Shown here: positions 30,050-36,706 of the stretch, piece after piece
Numbering within the stretch: the first letter of the stretch is position 1
How the letters are laid out: every line of letters starts with the position of its first letter
DNA from: Streptacidiphilus neutrinimicus
Lineage (GTDB): Bacteria; Actinomycetota; Actinomycetes; Streptomycetales; Streptomycetaceae
Direction: 5' to 3'
Length of the DNA: 38,398 bases
Assembly (NCBI RefSeq): GCF_000787815.1
Contig: NZ_BBPO01000021.1
Span: 1 to 38,398 of the forward strand
Position numbers and translations under genes: made by a program
Notes under the pieces: model-generated
What the model was told of the DNA's origin: nothing
The model's input: the letters and a program-made list of their open reading frames with translations, nothing else
Databases searched by the model: none

Positions 30050-32103
30050 TGTGTCGTCACCTCGCCTACCTGGGACCGGAGGTGCCGCTCGCCGAGGTCG
30101 TGCTGCGTCCCGCGCGCGGGCTCTACGAGCAGTCCTGGGCGCCCCGCCGCCAACGCCACGGCAAGGTAAACGCGGACGGATTCGGCCTCGGCTGGTACCC
30201 GGCGCCGCCTCCACCCCGGCAGGCTCCGGACGTCGCGTCCGAGGCCGGAGCGGGGGCCGGTTCGGAGACCGGGCCGGGGGCCCGCTCGGAGACCGGGACG
30301 GGGGCCCGCTCGGAGACCGGGACGGGGGCCGGATCCGAGGACCCGCCCGAGGCGCCCGAGCCCGCGCGCTACCGCCGCGCGGTGCCCATCTGGGCCGACC
30401 CGAACCTCCCCGAGCTGGCGGGCGCGGTGCGCAGCGGCGCCGTCCTCGCCGCCGTACGCTCCGCGACCGCGGGCACCACGCAGGACGAGTCCGCCGCCGC
30501 GCCGTTCCGCGACGGGCGCCGCCTGTTCAGCCACAACGGCGCGATCCGGGACTGGACCCGGCTGCCGGCGGCGATCGCCGCCGCGGGCGGCCCCGGGGCG
30601 GACTCCCCGCTCGACAGCGCCGCGCTGCTCTCGCTGGAGACGCACAGCGACTCCGGCCTGCTGTGGGCGATGTTGACCCGCCGCCTGCGCCGGGGCGAGA
30701 CGGCGGGCGGCGCGCTCGCCGCACTCGTCCGCCAGGTCGCCGCGGTCCGCCCCGACGCCCGGCTCAACCTGCTGCTCACCGACGGCGCGACCATCGCCGC
30801 CACCCGCTACGGCGACACGCTCTGGTACCGGCACGCGCCGGGCCAGGTGCTCGTCGCCTCCGAACCCGACGACGAACCGTCGTCGGAGGCGCTGGGCAGT
30901 TGGCAGGAGGTCCCCGACCACTCACTCGTCCTGGCGACCCGGGCCGGCGTCCGCGTCATCGCCCTGCGCCCGCCAGCGGAGCCCCAGCGGCCGTCGACCG
31001 TCCGGACGGACCGCTTTTCCCGCCCCGACAGCCTTTCCCGTCCTACCCGTTCCACCCGCAGGCCCGACAACCGCCTGCCCGCCGACGGCGGATCAGAACC
31101 GGAGAGACTCACCATGATCACGCAGCGACCCCGCTTCACCCTGGACGACCGGCTTCCCGCCGACCACCTGGCCAAGGCCCTGCGCAACGACGTCGCCTCC
31201 GGCCTCACCGCCGAACCCAAGTCCCTGCCACCCAAGTGGTTCTACGACGCCCACGGCAGCGAGCTGTTCGAGCAGATCACGCACCTCGCCGAGTACTACC
31301 CGACCCGCGCCGAGCAGGAGATCCTGACCCGCCGGGCCCCGGAGATCGCCGCGCTCACCCGGGCCGGCACCCTCTTCGAGCTCGGCTCCGGCTCCTCCCG
31401 CAAGACCCGGCTGCTCCTGGACGCCCTCACCGAGGCCGGCACGCTCTCCTGCTACGCCCCGCTCGACGTCAGCCCGAGCGCCCTGGAGCAGGCCGGCGCG
31501 GCCCTCGTCCGCGACTACCCGAGCCTTCGCGTCACCGCCACCGTCACCGACTTCGAATCCGACCTCACCCTCCCGCCGGACGCCCCGGGCCCGCGCCTGG
31601 TCGCCTTCCTCGGCAGCACCATCGGCAACCTGGACCCGCAGCAACGCGCGGCGTTCTACCGCTCGCTGCGCCGCACCCTCAGCGCCGACGACGTCCTGCT
31701 GCTCGGCGCCGACCTCGTCAAGGACCCCGAGATCCTCGTCCGCGCCTACGACGACGGCGAGGGCGTGACGGCAGAGTTCAACAAGAACGTCCTCAGCGTC
31801 CTCGACCGCGAGCTCGACGCCGACTTCGACGTGGACGCCTTCGCCCACGTCGCCCTCTGGAACGAGCAGCAGGAGCGGATCGAGATGCACCTGCGCTCCC
31901 TGCGCGCCCAGACGGTCAAGGTCCCGGCGCTCGACCTCTCGGTCGACTTCGCGGCCGACGAACTCATGCGCACGGAGATCTCCTGCAAGTTCCGCCGCGA
32001 ATCCCTGACCGCCGAACTGGCCGCGGGCGGCCTCACCGTCCGCCACTGGTGGACGGACGAAGCCGACCGCTTCGCCCTCCTCCTCGCGGTCCCCAGCCGC
32101 TGA
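30049..32103 (+). CDS. egtC-egtD: EgtC-EgtD in one open reading frame: amidase plus histidine methyltransferase
   Basis: 684 codons without a stop. Residues 1 to about 307 are EgtC, an Ntn-type class II amidotransferase with nucleophile Cys2 (MCRHLAYLG), VNADGFGLGWY and LFSHNGAIRDW, which removes the glutamyl group. A 24-bp repeat inserts about 35 residues after GWY. Residues about 308-355 are a Arg/Pro/Ser linker, and from about 356 comes EgtD, which trimethylates His to hercynine: FYDAHGSELFEQITHLAEYY, ELGSGSSRKTRLLLDAL (SAM site), LGSTIGNLDP. In other actinomycetes the two are separate proteins. EgtD has its own ATG at 31114 with GGAGAG eight bases upstream, so free EgtD may also be made. 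Confidence 0.9.
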   Translation: MCRHLAYLGPEVPLAEVVLRPARGLYEQSWAPRRQRHGKVNADGFGLGWYPAPPPPRQAPDVASEAGAGAGSETGPGARSETGTGARSETGTGAGSEDPPEAPEPARYRRAVPIWADPNLPELAGAVRSGAVLAAVRSATAGTTQDESAAAPFRDGRRLFSHNGAIRDWTRLPAAIAAAGGPGADSPLDSAALLSLETHSDSGLLWAMLTRRLRRGETAGGALAALVRQVAAVRPDARLNLLLTDGATIAATRYGDTLWYRHAPGQVLVASEPDDEPSSEALGSWQEVPDHSLVLATRAGVRVIALRPPAEPQRPSTVRTDRFSRPDSLSRPTRSTRRPDNRLPADGGSEPERLTMITQRPRFTLDDRLPADHLAKALRNDVASGLTAEPKSLPPKWFYDAHGSELFEQITHLAEYYPTRAEQEILTRRAPEIAALTRAGTLFELGSGSSRKTRLLLDALTEAGTLSCYAPLDVSPSALEQAGAALVRDYPSLRVTATVTDFESDLTLPPDAPGPRLVAFLGSTIGNLDPQQRAAFYRSLRRTLSADDVLLLGADLVKDPEILVRAYDDGEGVTAEFNKNVLSVLDRELDADFDVDAFAHVALWNEQQERIEMHLRSLRAQTVKVPALDLSVDFAADELMRTEISCKFRRESLTAELAAGGLTVRHWWTDEADRFALLLAVPSR
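30238..30333. repeat. 24-bp tandem repeat inside egtC, four copies
   Basis: Units start at 30238, 30262, 30286 and 30310; the middle two differ at one base. Each codes eight residues of the type SETGTGAR, so copy number can change without a frameshift. The insert lies between the GFGLGWY motif and the strand RYRRAVPIW of EgtC. Confidence 0.85.
31114..32103 (+). CDS. egtD: Alternative product: free L-histidine N-alpha-methyltransferase EgtD
   Basis: Internal start within the fused frame. The 329-residue product from ATG 31114 (MITQRPRFTLDDRLPADHLA) has the length of normal EgtD. The ribosome site CGGAGAGACTCACC is good. Which product is made cannot be decided from sequence; the overlap with the fusion entry is deliberate. 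Confidence 0.7.
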   Translation: MITQRPRFTLDDRLPADHLAKALRNDVASGLTAEPKSLPPKWFYDAHGSELFEQITHLAEYYPTRAEQEILTRRAPEIAALTRAGTLFELGSGSSRKTRLLLDALTEAGTLSCYAPLDVSPSALEQAGAALVRDYPSLRVTATVTDFESDLTLPPDAPGPRLVAFLGSTIGNLDPQQRAAFYRSLRRTLSADDVLLLGADLVKDPEILVRAYDDGEGVTAEFNKNVLSVLDRELDADFDVDAFAHVALWNEQQERIEMHLRSLRAQTVKVPALDLSVDFAADELMRTEISCKFRRESLTAELAAGGLTVRHWWTDEADRFALLLAVPSR

Positions 32104-32113
32104 GCCGCCCCTG

Positions 32114-32169
32114 ATCGAGCGGGCCGGGATCTCGGGGCGCACTCGCCCCGACATCCCGGCCCGCTCGAT
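32114..32169 (+). terminator. Long hairpin terminator after the egt operon
   Basis: ATCGAGCGGGCCGGGAT (32114-32130) pairs perfectly with ATCCCGGCCCGCTCGAT (32153-32169), and inside it TCGGGGCG pairs with CGCCCCGA around a four-base loop. TTTC follows. It starts ten bases after the stop and closes the operon; no egtE is attached. Confidence 0.88.
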
Positions 32170-32330
32170 TTCATCGCGTATGCGTCGCAGCCGCCCGCAA
32201 CGACCCGGAATCGGCCGGACTACCCCTGTTGCTCAGGCCAGATGGCTGGTAATGTACACGTCACACAACTTCAATACCCCTGACCTGCGATAACACCGCA
32301 GAGGATCACGGCACAGGGGTTCCATGAGCG

Positions 32331-32403
32331 CGCCCCCGGCAGGACTCGAACCTGCGGCCAAGTGCTTAGAAGGCACCTGCTCTATCCACTGAGCTACGGG
32401 GGC
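32331..32403 (-). tRNA. tRNA-Arg (anticodon UCU)
   Basis: 73 bases on the minus strand. Acceptor GCCCCCG pairs with CGGGGGC, discriminator G; D arm GCTC/GAGC; anticodon stem GGTGC/GCACT with loop CTTCTAA, so anticodon UCU reading AGA and AGG; T arm GCAGG-TTCGAGT-CCTGC. The CCA end is not encoded. AGA/AGG are rare codons in this GC range. Confidence 0.97.
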
Positions 32404-32804
32404 ATGGCGCGGAGCCTGGCGGGCGGCCTGGTCCTGTCGTGGGACAGGATAAGCAGCGCCGGGCGTGGCGTCGGGTGCGTGCGGCCGGGTCGTTCGGGCG
32501 AATCCTGCCGCGAGGCGGTCTGATAATCGCAGGTGGGGTCGGTCGGGCGCAGCGATCGCGGAACAATGGAAGCCTGCTGTTGTTCACTCGTTACGGCGCT
32601 GCCCCCTCAGCCGTTATGGAGTCGCACGGCCGGGCGAAAAGTGTGGGGTTCTCGTGAAAGTGCACCCGTAAGGGTGGCTGAGTTGTCCACACCCCCCGAC
32701 TTGTCCACAGGTCGCTCGGAGGCGCGCGCAAACGTCCACGTCGCGAGGCAGTGTGGTCGCAGGCGGCCCCGCAGGGCCGGAGAACGACCGCTGGGGGCTG
32801 CACG
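32404..32804. other. Intergenic region between tRNA-Arg and ssb
   Basis: 401 bases without a supported gene. It holds a perfect TCCTGTC-GTGG-GACAGGA hairpin (32432-32449) upstream of the tRNA, GCGGAACAATGGAAGCCTG near 32556 (a near copy of a promoter-like string at 33429), and two DnaA boxes listed separately. Confidence 0.5.
32683..32709 (+). promoter_or_regulatory. Two tandem DnaA boxes before ssb
   Basis: TTGTCCACA occurs exactly at 32683-32691 and 32701-32709, same orientation, 18 bases apart start to start. This nine-base word is the preferred Streptomyces DnaA box. They lie about 100 bases before the ssb start, in its likely promoter region. Confidence 0.75.
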
Positions 32805-33395
32805 ATGATGAACGGCACGATGGTCACGCTCGTCGGGGTCGCGGTGAGCCAGGTCCGGTACGCGACGACCGTCGGCGGGGTGCCGGTGGCGCATTTCCGT
32901 CTGGCGGCGACGGAACGTCGCTTCGACCGGCCGCGGCAGGTCTGGGTGGAGGGTGACACCAGCTACTTCACAGTATGGGCGTGGCGGAGCCTTGCGGAGA
33001 ACGCCCTCACCTCGATCGGTTGCGGAGATCCCCTGCTGGTGACGGGTCGGATGCGGATCCGCGAGTGGGAGCGCCCGAACGGTCAGTCCAAGGGCGTCTC
33101 CGCGGAGATCGAGGCCACCGCGCTCGGCCACGACCTGGCCAGGGGTACGACGGTCTTCCGCCGGACCCTGCGCGGCCGGCCCGAGCTGGTCGCCTCCACC
33201 TCTGAGCGGAGCAGGGTCGCCGAGCAGCGCCGTACCGCGCACCGCATGGAGCGGCCGCCCGCGGCAGACAGCGGGGATCGCGGGGATCGCGGGCCGGAGA
33301 GCCTCGACCGCAGTGACACCGTGACCGCCCCGGCGGCGGAAGGCAGGGTGCTCGCCCTCGCCTCGGACGCCGCAGCGTCCCAAGGCCTGGCATAG
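32805..33395 (+). CDS. Single-stranded DNA-binding protein, SsbB-like
   Basis: 196 residues. The OB fold is at residues 1-115: MVTLVGVAVSQVRYATTVGG, VAHFRLAATERRFDR, SYFTVWAWRSLAENAL, LVTGRMRIREWER. The rest is a charged, probably unstructured tail. It lacks the acidic DDDIPF-type end that recruits repair proteins in the main SSB, as in the second streptomycete SSB (SsbB), which serves chromosome segregation in sporulation (established for S. coelicolor, as I recall). ATG 32805 follows GGGGGC at eight bases. Tandem DnaA boxes lie upstream; ettA follows by 87 bases. Confidence 0.88.
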   Translation: MMNGTMVTLVGVAVSQVRYATTVGGVPVAHFRLAATERRFDRPRQVWVEGDTSYFTVWAWRSLAENALTSIGCGDPLLVTGRMRIREWERPNGQSKGVSAEIEATALGHDLARGTTVFRRTLRGRPELVASTSERSRVAEQRRTAHRMERPPAADSGDRGDRGPESLDRSDTVTAPAAEGRVLALASDAAASQGLA

Positions 33396-33431
33396 CGGGC
33401 CACGGCGTTCGGGGTCCCTCCGCGGGTGCGG

Positions 33432-33437
33432 CACAAT
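33432..33437 (+). promoter_or_regulatory. Possible -10 of ettA
   Basis: CACAAT in GCGGCACAATGGAAGGCTG, 45 bases before TTG 33483. A close copy (GCGGAACAATGGAAGCCTG) lies near 32556. Confidence 0.4.
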
Positions 33438-33482
33438 GGAAGGCTGTAGCCACACCCCAACAACGACGCCGGACGGTTCATC

Positions 33483-35147
33483 TTGGCTGAGTACATCTAC
33501 ACCATGCGCAAGACGCGAAAGGCGCACGGCGACAAGGTCATCCTTGACGACGTGACGCTCAGCTTCCTGCCTGGAGCGAAGATCGGCGTCGTGGGACCCA
33601 ACGGTGCCGGTAAGTCCACGGTGCTGAAGATCATGGCCGGACTGGAGCAGCCGTCCAACGGCGACGCCTTCCTCTCCCCCGGTTACACGGTCGGCATGCT
33701 GCTGCAGGAGCCGCCGCTCGACGAGACCAAGACGGTCCTCGAGAACGTCCAGGACGGCGTGGCCGACATCAAGAAGAAGCTGGACCGCTTCAACGAGATC
33801 GCCGAGCTGATGGCGACCGACTACTCCGACGCGCTGCTCGACGAGATGGGCAAGCTCCAGGAGGACCTCGACCACGCCAACGCCTGGGACCTCGACGCCC
33901 AGCTCGAGCAGGCCATGGACGCGCTGGGCTGCCCGCCCGGCGACTGGCAGGTCAACAACCTCTCCGGTGGCGAGAAGCGCCGCGTCGCGCTCTGCAAGCT
34001 GCTGCTCGAGGCGCCCGACCTGCTGCTCCTCGACGAGCCCACCAACCACCTGGACGCCGAGTCGGTCCAGTGGCTGGAGCAGCACCTCGAGAAGTACGCG
34101 GGCACCGTCGTCGCCGTCACCCACGACCGGTACTTCCTCGACAACGTCGCTCAGTGGATCCTGGAGCTGGACCGCGGGCGCGCCTACCCCTACGAGGGCA
34201 ACTACTCCACGTACCTGGAGACCAAGCAGTCCCGCCTCAAGATCGAGGGTCAGAAGGACGCGAAGCGCGCCAAGCGCCTCAAGGAAGAGCTGGAGTGGGT
34301 CCGCTCCAACGCCAAGGGCCGCCAGGCCAAGTCCAAGGCCCGTCTCGCCCGCTACGAGGAGATGGCGGCCGAGGCCGACAAGATGCGGAAGCTGGACTTC
34401 GAGGAGATCCAGATCCCGCCGGGCCCGCGCCTGGGCTCCGTCGTCATCGAGGCGGACCACCTCGGCAAGGCCTTCGGCGAGAAGGTCCTGGTCGACGACC
34501 TGAGCTTCACCCTGCCCCGCAACGGCATCGTCGGCGTCATCGGCCCGAACGGGGCCGGCAAGACCACGCTCTTCAAGATGATGCTCGGTCTGGAGTCGAC
34601 CGACTCCGGCAGCGTCAAGGTCGGCGAGACGGTCAAGGTCTCCTACGTCGACCAGAGCCGCGCCAACATCGACCCGAACAAGACGCTCTGGGAGGTCGTC
34701 TCCGACGGCCTGGACTGGATCAACGTCGGCCAGGTCGAGATGCCGTCCCGCGCCTACGTCTCCGCGTTCGGCTTCAAGGGCCCGGACCAGCAGAAGCCGG
34801 CCGGCGTCCTTTCCGGCGGTGAGCGCAACCGCCTGAACCTGGCGCTGACCCTCAAGGAGGGCGGCAACCTGCTCCTCCTCGACGAGCCCACCAACGACCT
34901 CGACGTCGAGACGCTGAGCTCGCTGGAGAACGCGCTCCTGGAGTTCCCGGGCTGCGCCGTGGTCATCTCCCACGACCGCTGGTTCCTGGACCGAGTGGCC
35001 ACGCACATCCTGGCCTACGAGGGCGACTCCAAGTGGTTCTGGTTCGAGGGCAACTTCGAGTCCTACGAGAAGAACAAGATCGAGCGTCTGGGCGCCGACG
35101 CGGCCCGTCCGCACCGCGCCACCTACAAGAAGCTGACCCGCGACTGA
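33483..35147 (+). CDS. ettA: Energy-dependent translational throttle protein EttA (ABC-F ATPase)
   Basis: 554 residues from a TTG start. Two ABC cassettes without membrane helices: Walker A VGPNGAGKST (about 38) and IGPNGAGKTT (about 355); signatures NLSGGEKRRVAL and LSGGERNRLNLAL; Walker B LLLLDEPTNHLD and LLLLDEPTNDLD. Between them is the EttA arm and linker with GRQAKSKARLARYEEM. EttA binds the ribosomal E site and slows the first peptide bond when ATP is low. Length is normal. The A-site/P-site contact tail ends THRATYKKLTRD-like at the C-terminus. Confidence 0.95.
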   Translation: MAEYIYTMRKTRKAHGDKVILDDVTLSFLPGAKIGVVGPNGAGKSTVLKIMAGLEQPSNGDAFLSPGYTVGMLLQEPPLDETKTVLENVQDGVADIKKKLDRFNEIAELMATDYSDALLDEMGKLQEDLDHANAWDLDAQLEQAMDALGCPPGDWQVNNLSGGEKRRVALCKLLLEAPDLLLLDEPTNHLDAESVQWLEQHLEKYAGTVVAVTHDRYFLDNVAQWILELDRGRAYPYEGNYSTYLETKQSRLKIEGQKDAKRAKRLKEELEWVRSNAKGRQAKSKARLARYEEMAAEADKMRKLDFEEIQIPPGPRLGSVVIEADHLGKAFGEKVLVDDLSFTLPRNGIVGVIGPNGAGKTTLFKMMLGLESTDSGSVKVGETVKVSYVDQSRANIDPNKTLWEVVSDGLDWINVGQVEMPSRAYVSAFGFKGPDQQKPAGVLSGGERNRLNLALTLKEGGNLLLLDEPTNDLDVETLSSLENALLEFPGCAVVISHDRWFLDRVATHILAYEGDSKWFWFEGNFESYEKNKIERLGADAARPHRATYKKLTRD

Positions 35148-35182
35148 GCGAGCAGCGCCCCGCACACCCGCACGACCAGTGA

Positions 35183-35221
35183 CCGGGGCAGGGCGGACGC
35201 CTTACGTCCCTCCTGCCCCGG
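35183..35221 (+). terminator. Hairpin after ettA
   Basis: CCGGGGCAGG (35183-35192) pairs with CCTGCCCCGG (35212-35221), with an inner GACG/CGTC stem. It stands between ettA and the thioesterase gene, 22 bases before the latter, so it may terminate or attenuate. Confidence 0.8.
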
Positions 35222-35243
35222 CACCGCAACCGACGGAGACTCC

Positions 35244-35687
35244 GTGGCCCGCCACATATACGCCTGCCCGATGCGCTGGTCCGACATGGATGTCTTCGGG
35301 CACATCAACAATGTGAACTTCCTCCGCTACCTGGAGGAGGCCCGGATCGACTTCACCTTCACCACCGCGGGCGAGGTCGGTGAGAGGGCGATGGCCGAGG
35401 GCTCGGTCGTGGCCCGGCACGAGATCGACTACCTGATCCCGCTGGTGTACCGGCCCGAGCCGATCACGATCGAGACCTGGATCAGCAAGCTCGGTCGCGC
35501 GTCGTTCACGGTGACGTACGAGGTCAAGGACGTCGGCGCCGGCCCAGACGGCAAGGACAAGGTCTACGCCCGCGCCACCACCGTCTGCGTCCCCTACGAC
35601 CTGGCGGCCGCACGACCGCGGCGGCTGACTCCGGGCGAGCACGCCTTCCTGGCCGAGTACCTGGAACCCAGCACGGTCAGCGCATGA
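35244..35687 (+). CDS. Hotdog-fold acyl-CoA thioesterase (4HBT type)
   Basis: 147 residues. The signature RWSDMDVFGHINNVNFLRYL contains the catalytic Asp and the GHINNV turn of the 4-hydroxybenzoyl-CoA thioesterase class, followed by HEIDYLIPLVYRPEPITIET and SFTVTYEVKD. It hydrolyses an acyl-CoA or acyl-carrier thioester, identity unknown. GTG 35244 has GGAG five bases ahead. The last four bases overlap the next gene. Confidence 0.92.
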   Translation: MARHIYACPMRWSDMDVFGHINNVNFLRYLEEARIDFTFTTAGEVGERAMAEGSVVARHEIDYLIPLVYRPEPITIETWISKLGRASFTVTYEVKDVGAGPDGKDKVYARATTVCVPYDLAAARPRRLTPGEHAFLAEYLEPSTVSA

Positions 35688-36337
35688 GCACCGCCGTCGA
35701 GCCGCTGCGCCTCGCCGAACCGCAGGAGGCCGCGCCGCTGGCCGACTTCCTGGAGCGGCTGCTGCGCTACGACCGCGCGGCGGCCGTGCGCCTGCAGACG
35801 GCGGGTACGACGCTTGCCGTCTTCGCCCGCCTCCCGCTCGGCCAGACGGGCCCGTTGGTGGTCCGCACAGCGCGGCTGGCCGAGCCCGCCCCCCTGGACG
35901 TGACGGTCTCGGCCGGGCAGTGGCTGGAGGAGCTGGCCCGCGACGCCTCGGCCACGGACGTCTCCTTGCCGCCCGCCATCACCGGCCCGTCCTGGGCCGG
36001 CCTGCTCCCGCCCCGGGCTGGATGGGAGCACGTCGAGGACCTCGCGACCGCGCCGCTCGGCGCGGCGGTCGCCGCGGCGATCGGGGAGTTCCGCAAGGCC
36101 GCCGGGGCCACGGAGGGCGGCGACGCACTCGCCGAGGCCATCTGGTCCCGCCGGGTCCACCCCTCGGGCCTCACCCTGCGCGCCCTCCACGCCGCCCACC
36201 TCACCGGCCTCCTGCGGCAGTCCCCGCAACTGGCCCTGCACCGCCACCCCTCCTGGCTGCGCCTCACCGCCCCCCGCGGCTCGGTCGCCATCCGGCGCAG
36301 CACCCCAGGCTTCGGCCTGACCCTGACGCCGAACTGA
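35684..36337 (+). CDS. Conserved hypothetical protein
   Basis: 217 residues, soluble, no signal or membrane segment. Ala- and Leu-rich with FLERLLRYDRAAAVRLQTAG, LAVFARLPLGQTGPLVVRTA, VTVSAGQWLEEL and a C-terminal RHPSWLRLTAPRGSVAIRRS. No motif recognised. ATG 35684 overlaps the thioesterase stop (ATGA), so they form a translationally coupled pair. Confidence 0.8.
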   Translation: MSTAVEPLRLAEPQEAAPLADFLERLLRYDRAAAVRLQTAGTTLAVFARLPLGQTGPLVVRTARLAEPAPLDVTVSAGQWLEELARDASATDVSLPPAITGPSWAGLLPPRAGWEHVEDLATAPLGAAVAAAIGEFRKAAGATEGGDALAEAIWSRRVHPSGLTLRALHAAHLTGLLRQSPQLALHRHPSWLRLTAPRGSVAIRRSTPGFGLTLTPN

Positions 36338-36356
36338 CGCCCCCTCACGGGCTGGA

Positions 36357-36566
36357 GTGACACCTCGACGACGCACGGGCAGGCCCGCGCTCGGCGCCGA
36401 GCCGATCACCCTGGCGGCGAACGCCGGATACCTGGTCGACGGTCTCTCCGCCCTCGCCTGCGCGGAGGTGGAGCTCCACTACACCACGCCCACCCGGCCC
36501 GCTGTCCTCACCGGCGGGGGCGAGGACGCGTACCGCTACCTCTTCATGCCGCTGCGCACGAACTAA
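36357..36566 (+). pseudogene. Orphan C-terminal fragment of DNA polymerase III beta subunit (sliding clamp)
   Basis: 69 codons. After about 12 unrelated residues the frame reads ITLAANAGYLVDGLSALACA, EVELHYTTPTRPAVLTG and DAYRYLFMPLRTN, which matches the last ~55 residues of DnaN, ending where DnaN normally ends. The other five-sixths of a clamp (about 370 residues) is absent; the preceding gene abuts it. It is probably a decayed second dnaN. Confidence 0.75.
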
Positions 36567-36706
36567 CCCGGGCGGACGTCCGTCGCCCGGCCCCACGCGC
36601 GTGCGTCCTGTCCGGTGGGCCGCCGGGCGAGTCGCGGGCACTGTCAGAGGGCGGTGCTACGTTCGCGGCAGGACAACGGCCAGGACGAGGACAGGGACGA
36701 CGAACG

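Noticed and set aside
32331-32403. tRNA-Arg as an integration site of a mobile element
   Set aside because: No duplicated tRNA 3' end, integrase or phage/plasmid gene was found nearby.
32683-32709. Replication origin
   Set aside because: Only two boxes, no dnaA or intact dnaN next to them; regulation or titration is more likely.
32607-35165. Open frame of 852 codons on the minus strand
   Set aside because: Shadow of ssb and ettA, whose motifs are clear on the plus strand.
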